Of a stretch of DNA of 64,000 nucleotides, positions 8,564 through 17,070 are shown one piece after another. Position numbers and translations under genes: made by a program. The stretch spans positions 221,020-285,019 of the forward strand of contig NZ_QAGK01000006.1 in the NCBI RefSeq assembly GCF_003057885.1, in the 5' to 3' direction. The number at the start of each line of letters is the position of its first letter. The first letter of the stretch is position 1. The notes under the pieces are model-generated. The model searched no databases. It saw only the letters and a list, made by a program, of their open reading frames with translations, and had not been told where the DNA came from. The stretch comes from Oceaniglobus ichthyenteri. Lineage in GTDB: Bacteria > Pseudomonadota > Alphaproteobacteria > Rhodobacterales > Rhodobacteraceae.

Positions 8564-9052
8564 TTATGGCTCCGCTTGCCGCTCAACAGCCCAAAGGCCC
8601 GATATCCATATCGCCAAAAAGGCGCCCACTGCAATCACGCCCACGATGTCCATGGCAGGCCCGGCACCGATAAACCCGGCGACCAGCCCCCATAACAACC
8701 ACAAGGGTGATGCAGCCAGCAAAGCCCAGAAAAGCGCAATCCGCGCCTCATACCAGGTTGCCCGCCCGCCCATGATCTTTGCCACCATATGGCTGATCGC
8801 GGCGACACCGTAAAGGATCAGCGGCATCAGAAACAACCACGCCAAAAGAGACGCGCCAAGCAGCATATCGAAATCCTGATCGGTCACGAACGCTTCGCGT
8901 GACAAACGCGGCCATTGGGCCACGAAAATAAGCACACAGGCGACCATGACAATCACCAATGCCCGGTCTTCGCGCGGCGCCCCGGCCGAGCGGCGCAAAA
9001 CCACTTTGCCGGGGCGCCGATAGGACGCCAAAATGTCTTTGGTGACTGACAT
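8564..9052 (-). CDS. Membrane protein in the suf operon (YIP1-like)
   Basis: 162 residues, a basic N-terminus (SYRRPGKVVLRRSAG) then four membrane spans (ALVIVMVACVLIFVAQW, ASLLAWLFLMPLILYGVAAI, IALFWALLAASPLWLLWGLV, IVGVIAVGAFLAIWISGLW). It looks like a shorter relative of the next gene. It starts three bases after sufD, so it is part of the same transcript. Function unknown. Confidence 0.7.
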   Translation of the reverse strand: MSVTKDILASYRRPGKVVLRRSAGAPREDRALVIVMVACVLIFVAQWPRLSREAFVTDQDFDMLLGASLLAWLFLMPLILYGVAAISHMVAKIMGGRATWYEARIALFWALLAASPLWLLWGLVAGFIGAGPAMDIVGVIAVGAFLAIWISGLWAVERQAEP

Positions 9053-9055
9053 ATC

Positions 9056-10342
9056 CTAGCGGCGATGCCGGGCCAGCCACGCCTCAAGCCGGGTTGTCAT
9101 ATCCTCGGTCAGGGCCGGATCGTCGATTTCTTCCAGCGCTTCGGCGAGGAAGGACAAGACAAGCAGATCGCGGGCCTCGTCCTTTGGCAATCCGCGCGAC
9201 CGCAGATAAAACAGCGCGGTGTCGTCGATCGAACCGGTGGTCGACCCGTGCGAACACACGACGTCATCGGCATAAATCTCCAGCTCGGGCTTGGCCAGAA
9301 ACTGTGCATCATCATCCAGAAGCAATGCTTGCGAGATTTGATAGCCGTCGGTTTTCTGGGCGGGGTTTTTCACCAGGATTTTGCCCTGAAACACGCCTGT
9401 CGCACCGTTGCGCAGCACCTTTTTAAACACCTGACGGCTTTCGCAATTCACCGCGTCATGGGTGACGAACACCGTGTCATCATGGTGAAAATCACCATCA
9501 CCCAAGGCCGCGCCGGCCACATGGGCCACGGCATCATCGCCGGTCAGCTCAATGACGCATTCATTGCGGGTCAGCACGCCATTCACCGTCAGAGTGAACG
9601 ATTTGAACGTGCTTTCGCGGCCCAGACGGGTGAAGATATGCGTCGCCGCGCGGCGTTCATGATCGCGCCCCTGCACGCGCACATGGTTGAACGTGCCGGT
9701 ATCGGCCACCTCAACCTCAAGCACGTTGTTGAACCGCGATGCCGCCGGGCCGTTTTCCAGCAGGGTCAGGTTTGCGCCCTGCTCTACTTTGACCAGATGA
9801 TGCAAGATCGCGTCCGAAGATGTGTCTTCGTGCAGATACACCAACGAAACCGGCCGTGCCGCCTGCCCCGTCACCCGGATCACGATCCCATCGGTGGAAA
9901 AGGCGGTGTTCAAGGCCGCCAAAGGCCGCGCCACAGGGGTTTGGCCACGGGATTCAAGCACGCCATACAGATCGCGCGCCCAATGGATATCGGCCTGCGC
10001 AGCGGTTTCCAAACGCTCAATCTCAACCCCGGCCAGCGTCAGGTCATCCGAGGCATCAGCATCAAACACACCATCCACAAACACGATTTTCAATTGGTCG
10101 ATCTCACCGAATACCGGCGATTCATCGCTGTGAAACACCGCCGCATCCGCCGCGTCTGGCGTGTTCAGGGTGTCAGGCGTGGTATAACGCCAGTATTCAT
10201 CGCGCCGATGGGGCAGACCAATGGTCTGCAACCGGTTCAACGCATCCTTGCGCGCCTCTTGCGCCCATGCGGCGCCGTCCGGCATTGTCAGGGCGGCAAT
10301 CCGGGCCGCCGTGACATCGGATTTCAATTTGGGCAAAGCCAT
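9056..10342 (-). CDS. sufD: Fe-S cluster assembly protein SufD
   Basis: Partner of SufB in the SufBC2D scaffold that builds Fe-S clusters in the cytoplasm. 428 residues, the usual length, with the right-handed beta-helix core and the SufB/SufD C-terminal signature (VVCSHGSTTGSIDDTALFYL, then SRGLPKDEARDLLVLSFL), including the conserved histidine in CSHGSTTG. The last base of sufC overlaps its start region (both meet at 10342), showing tight coupling. Confidence 0.96.
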   Translation of the reverse strand: MALPKLKSDVTAARIAALTMPDGAAWAQEARKDALNRLQTIGLPHRRDEYWRYTTPDTLNTPDAADAAVFHSDESPVFGEIDQLKIVFVDGVFDADASDDLTLAGVEIERLETAAQADIHWARDLYGVLESRGQTPVARPLAALNTAFSTDGIVIRVTGQAARPVSLVYLHEDTSSDAILHHLVKVEQGANLTLLENGPAASRFNNVLEVEVADTGTFNHVRVQGRDHERRAATHIFTRLGRESTFKSFTLTVNGVLTRNECVIELTGDDAVAHVAGAALGDGDFHHDDTVFVTHDAVNCESRQVFKKVLRNGATGVFQGKILVKNPAQKTDGYQISQALLLDDDAQFLAKPELEIYADDVVCSHGSTTGSIDDTALFYLRSRGLPKDEARDLLVLSFLAEALEEIDDPALTEDMTTRLEAWLARHRR

Positions 10343-11097
10343 TACACTGCCTCCGCCAAAAGATCGGCATAGCCGTTGGTTTCAACCTCAATCGCCAACT
10401 CGGGGCCGCCGGATTTGATGATTTTGCCATCGGCCATGATATGCACGAAATCCGGTTTGATATGGTCCAAAAGGCGCTGATAGTGGGTGATCACCAGAAA
10501 CGACCGGCCCTCATTGCGCAGGGCATTCACCCCGTCACTGACCAGTTTCATCGCATCCACATCCAGCCCGGAATCGGTTTCATCCAGAATGCACATTTTC
10601 GGCTCAAGCATCGCCATCTGAAGAATCTCGTTGCGCTTTTTCTCACCGCCGGAAAAGCCCACATTGACCGGACGTTTCAGCATGTCAGCGTCGATTTTCA
10701 GATCTTTCGCACGGGCGCGAATTTCCTTCAGAAATTCGGTCGCGCTCATCTCGTCCTGGCCGCGCGCCTTGCGCTGTGCGTTCACCGCGGTGCGCAGGAA
10801 TGTCATGTTGCCAACACCGGGAATTTCAATGGGATACTGAAACGCCAGAAAAAGACCGGCGGCGGCGCGCTCTTCGGGCTCCATGTCCAGAATATCGGCA
10901 TCTTCCAGTTGGGCTGTTCCTTCGGTCACTTCGTACCCGTCACGCCCCGACAAAACATACGACAACGTTGATTTGCCCGATCCGTTGGGGCCCATGATTG
11001 CATGCACCTCACCGGCGCCAATCGACAAATCCACACCCTTGAGGATCTGTTTATCTTCTTCTTCAAGTTTGACGTGCAAGTTCTTGATCTCAAGCAT
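10342..11097 (-). CDS. sufC: Fe-S cluster assembly ATPase SufC
   Basis: Cytoplasmic ABC-type ATPase that drives conformational change of SufB-SufD. 251 residues from the ATG at 11097, chosen because AAGGGGAAAG precedes it and MLEIKNLHV is the usual SufC start; an upstream ATG at 11157 has no support. Walker A GPNGSGKST, signature GFSGGEKKRNEI, Walker B CILDETDSGLD, H-loop VITHYQRLL. A 108-base gap to sufB holds no recognised gene. Confidence 0.97.
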   Translation of the reverse strand: MLEIKNLHVKLEEEDKQILKGVDLSIGAGEVHAIMGPNGSGKSTLSYVLSGRDGYEVTEGTAQLEDADILDMEPEERAAAGLFLAFQYPIEIPGVGNMTFLRTAVNAQRKARGQDEMSATEFLKEIRARAKDLKIDADMLKRPVNVGFSGGEKKRNEILQMAMLEPKMCILDETDSGLDVDAMKLVSDGVNALRNEGRSFLVITHYQRLLDHIKPDFVHIMADGKIIKSGGPELAIEVETNGYADLLAEAV

Positions 11098-11205
11098 ATC
11101 TTTCCCCTTCGGTTCGCTTGGCCCCTGGCCATTTATTTTAAAAGTGACCCGCACCACCTTGGGTGCAGGCCCACCTGAATCTTTTTCGTGCTGAAAATCT
11201 TCGGC

Positions 11206-12723
11206 CTAGCCGACAGACCCTTCCAGGCTGATCGCAACCAACTGCTGCGCCTCCATGGCGAATTCCATCGGCAGGGCCTGCAACACTTCCTTGCAGAACC
11301 CGTTCACCACCAGGGCGACCGCCTCTTCCTCGTCCATCCCGCGCGAGCGGCAATAGAACAGTTGATCATCGTCCACCTTGGATGTGGTCGCCTCATGCTC
11401 AACCCGCGATGAGTTGTTGCGCACTTCGATATAGGGCACCGTATGCGCGCCGCACTTATCCCCGATCAGCAGGCTGTCACACTGGGTAAAGTTGCGCGAA
11501 TTCTTGGCCTTGGGGTGCATGGATACCAACCCGCGATAGGTGTTCTGCGCTTTGCCCGCCGAAATGCCTTTGCTCACGATGCGCGATTTGGTGTTCTTTC
11601 CCAAATGCACCATCTTCGTACCGGTATCGGCCTGCTGATAGTTGTTGGCGATGGCGATCGAGTAAAACTCGCCCTGGCTGTCATCGCCGCGCAAGATGCA
11701 AGACGGATATTTCCACGTCACCGCCGACCCCGTTTCAACCTGGGTCCACATGACCTTGGAGCGATCACCACGACAATCGGCGCGTTTGGTGACAAAGTTG
11801 TAAATTCCGCCTTTGCCCTCATCATCGCCCGGAAACCAGTTTTGCACAGTCGAATATTTAATCTCGGCATCGTCCAGCAGGACAAGTTCGACCACCGCCG
11901 CGTGCAACTGAATCGTGTCGCGCATCGGCGCGGTGCAGCCTTCCAGATACGACACATAGGCCTCTTTGTCGCAAATGATCAGCGTGCGCTCAAACTGGCC
12001 GGTGTTTTCGGCGTTGATGCGGAAATAGGTCGACAATTCCATCGGACACCGCACGCCGGGCGGCACATAAACGAACGATCCGTCAGAAAACACCGCGCTG
12101 TTCAGCGTCGCGTAAAAGTTGTCAGATTGCGGAACGACCGAACCCAGATATTTCCTGACCAATTCAGGGTGGTCCTGAATCGCGTCAGAGATCGAACAGA
12201 AGATCACGCCAGCCTTTTTCAACTCGGCCTGAAATGTGGTGCCAACGGAAACAGAATCAAACACCGCATCCACCGCGACCTTGCGGTTTTCGTCGGCGTT
12301 TTCCGCGCCCTCAACCCCGGCCAAGATCATCTGCTCCTTCAGCGGAATGCCCAGTTTCTTGTAGGTTTCCAAAAGCTTGGGATCGACATCATCCAGCGAT
12401 TTGGGCTTTTCCGCCATGCTTTTGGGGCGGGCATAATAATACTGATCCTGAAAATCGATTTTCGGGTAATGCACCATCGCCCACTCGGGCTCTTCCATCT
12501 GCTGCCAACGGGCAAAGGCGGCCAGCCGCCAATCCAGCATCCACTGGGGTTCGTTGTTCTTTTCCGAAATCAGGCGCACGATATCTTCGTTCAGGCCCTT
12601 GGGCGCATAATCCATCTCGATGTCGGTGGACCAGCCGTGTTTGTACGTGCCCGAAAGGGATTTCACCGCATCCACGGTTTCCTGGTCTACGCCCTCTTTT
12701 ACGTCTACATCAAATGCAGTCAT
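11206..12723 (-). CDS. sufB: Fe-S cluster assembly protein SufB
   Basis: Scaffold protein on which the nascent Fe-S cluster forms together with SufC and SufD. 505 residues, typical length. Family stretches [55 protein letters not shown] and the C-terminal [20 protein letters not shown] are present; cysteines in GVRCPM, EGCTAP and FYCRSRG are in place. It follows iscS by 12 bases. Confidence 0.97.
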   Translation of the reverse strand: MTAFDVDVKEGVDQETVDAVKSLSGTYKHGWSTDIEMDYAPKGLNEDIVRLISEKNNEPQWMLDWRLAAFARWQQMEEPEWAMVHYPKIDFQDQYYYARPKSMAEKPKSLDDVDPKLLETYKKLGIPLKEQMILAGVEGAENADENRKVAVDAVFDSVSVGTTFQAELKKAGVIFCSISDAIQDHPELVRKYLGSVVPQSDNFYATLNSAVFSDGSFVYVPPGVRCPMELSTYFRINAENTGQFERTLIICDKEAYVSYLEGCTAPMRDTIQLHAAVVELVLLDDAEIKYSTVQNWFPGDDEGKGGIYNFVTKRADCRGDRSKVMWTQVETGSAVTWKYPSCILRGDDSQGEFYSIAIANNYQQADTGTKMVHLGKNTKSRIVSKGISAGKAQNTYRGLVSMHPKAKNSRNFTQCDSLLIGDKCGAHTVPYIEVRNNSSRVEHEATTSKVDDDQLFYCRSRGMDEEEAVALVVNGFCKEVLQALPMEFAMEAQQLVAISLEGSVG

Positions 12724-12735
12724 CTCGATCCCCTT

Positions 12736-13779
12736 TCAGACGGCTTTCGCCCTATATTTCCGTTCTTGCGCCAACCAGCGGTCGGCAAAGCGTTCAATCT
12801 CATCCCGCGTCGTCTGCGGCCCCAGCGATACGCGGATCGCACTTGCGGCCTGATCTTCGTCATATCCCATGGCGCGCAACACTGCGCTGGCGCGCACCTT
12901 GCCGCTGGAACAGGCCGATCCGGCCGATATTGCAAAACCACCCAAATCCATCTGCATCACCTGGGTTTCGCCCTTCCAACCGGGGGCGAGAATGCATGAG
13001 GTGTTGGGCAACCTCAATGAGTCTTTCCCGACTAAAATAGTCACTTTCTCAGAAGCTTCCAGAGCTGTTTCTAGAATATTTCTAAGTTCTGCAACCCCAT
13101 CCCAGATTCCATTGGCCAAATCTTCAGACGCAGCTTGAGCTGCGGCGCCCAACCCCGCGATTCCAATGATGTTTTCGGTTCCCGAGCGGCGGCCCATTTC
13201 CTGCCCGCCGCCTTTGATCAGGACGGGCAAATCCAGCCCGCGGCGCAATAAAACCGCAGCCACACCTTTGGGTCCGCCGAATTTATGGGCAGAAATCACC
13301 GCCACATCGGCCCCCGACCATTCAAAAGCGAAAGGTATTTTACCGAATCCCTGAGTCGCATCGCAAAACGCCACCCCCTCTGGCAGCGCCTGAACCACCC
13401 CGGTTTCCGAGTTCGCCAATTGCACCGCACTTGCCCCCGGATCGGCGACCGTGATTGCGCCGTTCGCATCGACAGCCAATGCCCGGTCGCACCAGGCCAG
13501 CACCGCCTCGTGTTCAACCGGCGCACAGGTCAATCCCCGCCCCGACAAAGCCATGGCGCAGCCTTCTGTGGCCGATGATACGAATACGATATCCGATGCC
13601 TCGGCCCCGCAGGCCGCCGCCACCTGGCCACGGGCGCGTTCAATCAGCGCCTTGGCGGCGCGTCCTTCGCCATGCACGGATGACGGATTGCCGACCACAT
13701 CCATTGCCGCCACCATTGCCGCGCGCGCCGCAGGGCGCAACGGCGTGGTCGCGTTCCAATCAAGATAGGCGCGATTCAT
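12736..13779 (-). CDS. iscS: Cysteine desulfurase, IscS/NifS-like
   Basis: Second PLP cysteine desulfurase of the operon, class I type by its short length (347 residues) and motif order. PLP lysine K166 in SAHKFGGPKG; catalytic cysteine C290 in AISAGSACSSGK; RRSGTENI motif at 198. Start overlaps the iscR stop (ATGA). An iscS-like gene next to iscR, ahead of suf genes and without iscU/iscA, is the known hybrid arrangement of Rhodobacterales. It may supply sulfur for other needs, with SufS serving SufBCD; that split is inference. Confidence 0.92.
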   Translation of the reverse strand: MNRAYLDWNATTPLRPAARAAMVAAMDVVGNPSSVHGEGRAAKALIERARGQVAAACGAEASDIVFVSSATEGCAMALSGRGLTCAPVEHEAVLAWCDRALAVDANGAITVADPGASAVQLANSETGVVQALPEGVAFCDATQGFGKIPFAFEWSGADVAVISAHKFGGPKGVAAVLLRRGLDLPVLIKGGGQEMGRRSGTENIIGIAGLGAAAQAASEDLANGIWDGVAELRNILETALEASEKVTILVGKDSLRLPNTSCILAPGWKGETQVMQMDLGGFAISAGSACSSGKVRASAVLRAMGYDEDQAASAIRVSLGPQTTRDEIERFADRWLAQERKYRAKAV

Positions 13780-14237
13780 GCCTCATCCACCACGGTGAAC
13801 AGGGTCGGCACCGCCGGGCATGGCGCCAGTTCATTGCCCACAACATCCGACAGTCGGGTCTGATGCAAGAACACATAGACATGGGCGCTCAGCCCTTCCC
13901 ACAGCCGGTTGTTCAACGATTGTGCACGACTTCCCGAAACGGCACCCTGGGCACCGGCACCTGTGTGCATGGCGCTGACCGTTTCATCCACCGCAACCAT
14001 CACTTCGGCCACACGAATCTCTGTGGCCGGACGTGCCAGACGATAGCCGCCACCGGGGCCGCGCACGGATTCAACCAGATTGGCACGCCGCAATTTGACG
14101 AACAACTGCTCAAGATATGGCAGGGAAATATCCTGCCGCTTGCTGAGTTCGCCCAGCGTCACCAACCGATCCGAACCGGTCAGAGCCAGATCCGTCAGGG
14201 CAACCATGGCATATCGGCCTTTTGTGCTAAGTTTCAC
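13776..14237 (-). CDS. iscR: Rrf2-family regulator IscR, lacking the three-cysteine cluster
   Basis: Transcription regulator of Fe-S assembly genes. 153 residues from a GTG with GGGG eight bases upstream. N-terminal winged helix (MKLSTKGRYAMVALTDLAL, LGELSKRQDISLPYLEQLF, RGPGGGYRLAR). The loop that in enterobacterial IscR carries three cluster cysteines here reads SAMHTGAGAQGAVSGSRAQ, with none; the only cysteine of the protein is C140 near the C-terminus. A single-cysteine IscR has been described from Rhodobacter, so this is a lineage feature rather than damage. First gene of the suf operon; iron-box-like palindrome upstream. Confidence 0.93.
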   Translation of the reverse strand: MKLSTKGRYAMVALTDLALTGSDRLVTLGELSKRQDISLPYLEQLFVKLRRANLVESVRGPGGGYRLARPATEIRVAEVMVAVDETVSAMHTGAGAQGAVSGSRAQSLNNRLWEGLSAHVYVFLHQTRLSDVVGNELAPCPAVPTLFTVVDEA

Positions 14238-14328
14238 GTGGCATTCCCCTTGTTTGATTACGGTGAACAGTTGACGTCAAGGCTTGGGGCAATTACCTGA
14301 GCCATTCATCCTGTGCCTTTATCGCAGA

Positions 14329-14343
14329 TTAGAACCATTCTAA
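14329..14343. promoter_or_regulatory. Iron-box-like palindrome (ICE/Irr-type) upstream of iscR
   Basis: TTAGAA-CCA-TTCTAA, a perfect 6-3-6 inverted repeat, 92 bases before the iscR start and 60 before the divergent hydrolase. It matches the core of the iron control element bound by Irr in alphaproteobacteria (TTTAGAA..TTCTAAA type). It would let iron status control the suf operon. The minus strand also has TTGACG at about 14268-14273, a possible -35 element. Confidence 0.6.
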
Positions 14344-14402
14344 GGTGCCCGTGCGTTTTCGTCAAGAATAAGCGGCGCACCGCAGTCACGTCAGGGAGAC
14401 AT

Positions 14403-15056
14403 ATGCCCGAGGTTATTTTTCCCGGACCGGAAGGTCGGCTTGAGGGGCGGTATCATCCGCAGAAAAAACATGACGCCCCGATCGCGATCATCCTGCATCC
14501 GCATCCACAATTTGGCGGCACCATGAACAACCGTGTCGTGTATAACCTGCACTATGCGTTTCACGCCATGGGCTTTACCGTGTTGCGGTTCAATTTCCGC
14601 GGCGTTGGCCGTTCGCAAGGCGAATACGATCAGGGCATCGGCGAATTGTCCGATGCGGCCAGCGCGCTGGATTATTTGCAGTCGATGAACCAGAACGCCA
14701 AACATTGCTGGGTTGCCGGATTCAGCTTTGGCGCGTGGATCGGGATGCAGTTGTTGATGCGCCGTCCGGAAATCACCGGTTTCATCAGCGTGTCACCCCC
14801 CGCCAACATGTATGATTTCAGCTTTCTTGCGCCCTGCCCGGCCTCGGGTCTTGTGATCAACGGCACGGCTGACCGTGTCGCGCCGCCCCGTGATACGGTG
14901 GCTCTGGTGGACAAGCTGCACGAACAAAAGGGCATTACCATCACCCACACCGAGATCGAAGGCGCCGGCCATTTCTTTGAAGATCCGCATATGGAACATA
15001 TGATCGGTGACGTTCAAACCTATGTGCGGCGGCGGCTGACTGAAAACACGCGGTAA
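14403..15056 (+). CDS. Alpha/beta hydrolase
   Basis: 217 residues from the ATG at 14403 (AGGGAG seven bases before); an upstream start at 14313 would run through the iscR promoter region. Compact alpha/beta hydrolase of the type annotated as 'alpha/beta superfamily hydrolase' near cell-envelope genes: oxyanion region LHPHPQFGGTMNN, GRSQGEYDQGIGE, nucleophile elbow GFSFGAWIG, acid in INGTADRVAPP, and final histidine in EGAGHFFED. Substrate unknown; cytoplasmic, no signal peptide. Confidence 0.82.
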   Translation: MPEVIFPGPEGRLEGRYHPQKKHDAPIAIILHPHPQFGGTMNNRVVYNLHYAFHAMGFTVLRFNFRGVGRSQGEYDQGIGELSDAASALDYLQSMNQNAKHCWVAGFSFGAWIGMQLLMRRPEITGFISVSPPANMYDFSFLAPCPASGLVINGTADRVAPPRDTVALVDKLHEQKGITITHTEIEGAGHFFEDPHMEHMIGDVQTYVRRRLTENTR

Positions 15057-15072
15057 TTGTGGCGTTGGGCGG

Positions 15073-15122
15073 ATTGGGGGCCAGCCCCCAAACCCCCGGG
15101 ATATTTGCGGCAAGAAAAAACT
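15073..15122 (+). repeat. Hairpin plus diverged copy of the intergenic repeat
   Basis: TTGGGGGC-CA-GCCCCCAA forms an eight-base perfect stem (15074-15091), followed by CCCCCGGGATATTTGCGGCA and an A-rich tail that matches the tails of the repeats at 6606 and 18992. It lies 17 bases after the hydrolase stop and could act in transcript termination or mRNA 3'-end protection. Confidence 0.55.
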
Positions 15123-15166
15123 GTGCTGCAGGATGTGATATTACCCGGCGGGAGCCAGCATTGATA

Positions 15167-15209
15167 CGGCGCACCTTGAATAACGGGGTGCGCCGCAGGC
15201 CAGTTTTTT
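15167..15209 (+). terminator. Probable intrinsic terminator after the hydrolase
   Basis: CGGCGCACC and GGTGCGCCG form a nine-base perfect stem with an 11-base loop, followed eight bases later by a run of six T. Reads in the direction of the hydrolase at 14403. Confidence 0.55.
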
Positions 15210-15721
15210 AACCTGCTTTGTAATTTATGCCGCGCCCCAATCTGGCCTTAATTTGCCCGATTGCAGATTGATTCCCGAAGCTGAGCGCCTTCAAGCCCCC
15301 GAAGATGCAGACAATGCCACGCAGACCGGGCAATTGTTTCTTTAAATTTGAATCAAATTGGGCAAATCAAGCAAATTCGTGGCTGATTTCAGGCAACTCT
15401 TGCCTTATTCGCGCCTTAATCGGCATACCGTTGGGGGGCGAACACGAGGGAGCAATGCCATGATCCTGATCATCACGATTACAATCGTTGTCGGCATCGA
15501 AGCCTTGGTGACAAGCTGAGCCGCCATGCGAATTGGTACGCGGTCTGTGATGGCGCGATGCCACACAACACATGATCCGATTTGGGCGGCGTCCCGCTGT
15601 TTGGTCGCGCGTTATGGTTGTGAATGCCGCGTGTGATGATTATGCCATCTGGGGCAGGATGGTGTTGCACACGTCAGTCATCAGCAGGCCTGCACCTATT
15701 CCAGTCAAGCCGAAAGCCGCC
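15210..15721. other. 512-base gap without a recognised gene
   Basis: AT-richer than its surroundings at the left. It holds an inverted pair (AATTTGCCC near 15251, GGGCAAAT near 15360) and one possible very short frame, 15460-15519 on the plus strand, encoding 19 residues that are almost all hydrophobic (MILIITITIVVGIEALVTS) behind GAGGGAG. No other frame shows protein-like composition. Confidence 0.4.
15460..15519 (+). CDS. Possible 19-residue hydrophobic peptide
   Basis: A start ATG seven bases after GAGGGAG and a sequence suited to a single membrane span make a small membrane peptide conceivable. Nothing else supports it and chance cannot be excluded for so short a frame. Confidence 0.2.
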   Translation: MILIITITIVVGIEALVTS

Positions 15722-16057
15722 ATGCCCGCCCATTATATATATCTGTTCTTTGCCATTCTGGCCGAAACCGTTGGCACCACTGCATTGCAAGCCAGTCAGC
15801 AATTCAGCCGTTTCTGGCCTTCGGTTGTTGTGGTGATCGGGTATGGCCTCTCATTCTGGTTGATGGCCTTGGCGCTGAAGACCATGCCAGTGGGCATCGT
15901 TTATGCAATCTGGTCGGGTCTTGGCATCGTTTTTATCGCTGCCATCGGGTTCTTTGTGTTTGGGCAACGGTTGGATCCGGCAGCCGTTTTTGGGATGGCG
16001 CTGATTCTGGCGGGTATTCTGGTGATACATTTGTTCTCAAATAGCGCCACCCATTAG
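15722..16057 (+). CDS. Small multidrug resistance (SMR/EmrE-type) efflux protein
   Basis: 111 residues, four membrane spans, the canonical SMR length. The proton/substrate glutamate is present at E15 in YLFFAILAETVGTTALQAS, and the conserved WSGLG is found in YAIWSGLGIVFIA. Such proteins are dual-topology dimers that export cationic drugs or guanidinium-type compounds by proton antiport. The frame stays open upstream to 15572 but the homologous part begins at 15722. It precedes mscS by 32 bases and may be co-transcribed. Confidence 0.85.
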   Translation: MPAHYIYLFFAILAETVGTTALQASQQFSRFWPSVVVVIGYGLSFWLMALALKTMPVGIVYAIWSGLGIVFIAAIGFFVFGQRLDPAAVFGMALILAGILVIHLFSNSATH

Positions 16058-16089
16058 GAACCCAGAGCGCAGAAAGGGCGTTTGCCTGT

Positions 16090-16995
16090 ATGCAGAATTT
16101 GTTTTCCGGCCTTTGGTCCGTTTTCCCCGCCCCGCTTCGTGATCAATTGCAAGGCTACGCCACCGGGTTTTGGGAGGTTCTGCCCCGGCTGGTTTTGTCG
16201 GTCGTTTTCATTGTCTTCATCTGGCTGGTGATAAAAGCCGTACAGTGGACAGTGCCGCGCGCCCTGCGCCGCACGGGCATGCGCCGGTCGTTGGTTGATG
16301 TGGTGATGATGCTGATCACTGTTGGCCTGTGGCTGATGGCCGGGCTGATTGCCGTGACCATCGCCTTTCCCACCATTACGCCGGGGCGCGCGCTGACCGC
16401 GCTGGGGATTGGCGGGGTCGCAATCGGGTTTGCCTTCAAGGACGTGTTTGAGAATTTTCTAGCGGGGGTTCTTTTATTGATCCGCGAGCCGTTTTCCGTC
16501 GACGATTACATTGATTGCGAGGGGATTGAGGGCCAGGTTGAACGGATCACGATTCGCGATACCCATGTGCGCCAGACCGACGGGCAACTTGTGGTGGCGC
16601 CCAATGCGATGTTTTTCAAGAATCCGGTCACAATCCGCACGTCGCGCGATGTGCGCCGGACCACGGTGATCTGCGGCGTTGCCTATGGCGAGGACGTGGA
16701 CGCCGCACGCGAGGTGATCGAAAACGCGGTGCGAAACGTCAATCTGGTGCGCGACGACGTGCGCGATGTTGAGATATTCGCACAGGAATTTGCCGACAGT
16801 TCAATCAATTTCGAGGTCACATGGTGGACCGGATCGCGCCCCATCGACATTCGCCAATCGCGCGATCATGTGGTATCCGCGGTCAAGCGCGCGCTGGATG
16901 AGGCCGGGATCGAAATACCGTTTCCCTATCGGACGATGACGTTCAATGAACCGCTGACCGTGATCACCAAGGATGAAAACGACACAAAAGACTGA
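16090..16995 (+). CDS. MscS-family mechanosensitive ion channel
   Basis: 301 residues: an N-terminal membrane span (VLSVVFIVFIWLVIKAVQWT), two further spans, the pore helix region LTALGIGGVAIGFAFKD, and the family motif FENFLAGVLLLIREPFSVDD, then the cytoplasmic beta domain (GIEGQVERITIRDTHVRQTD). Opens under membrane tension to release solutes during hypo-osmotic shock. Standard small-MscS length. Followed 75 bases later by typA. Confidence 0.9.
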   Translation: MQNLFSGLWSVFPAPLRDQLQGYATGFWEVLPRLVLSVVFIVFIWLVIKAVQWTVPRALRRTGMRRSLVDVVMMLITVGLWLMAGLIAVTIAFPTITPGRALTALGIGGVAIGFAFKDVFENFLAGVLLLIREPFSVDDYIDCEGIEGQVERITIRDTHVRQTDGQLVVAPNAMFFKNPVTIRTSRDVRRTTVICGVAYGEDVDAAREVIENAVRNVNLVRDDVRDVEIFAQEFADSSINFEVTWWTGSRPIDIRQSRDHVVSAVKRALDEAGIEIPFPYRTMTFNEPLTVITKDENDTKD

Positions 16996-17070
16996 TCCGA
17001 TGCGCGCAAAGGGTGGTGTTTTCTGCGGCTGCACGGTATTGCCCGCGCAACTCCGAAAAAGGTAAGACAT

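Noticed and set aside
9065..10372. 435-codon open frame on the plus strand
   Set aside because: Lies exactly opposite sufD; composition is rich in His, Arg and Gln as expected for an antisense shadow, no family.
11443..12999. 518-codon open frame on the plus strand
   Set aside because: Antisense of sufB, which has clear family motifs.
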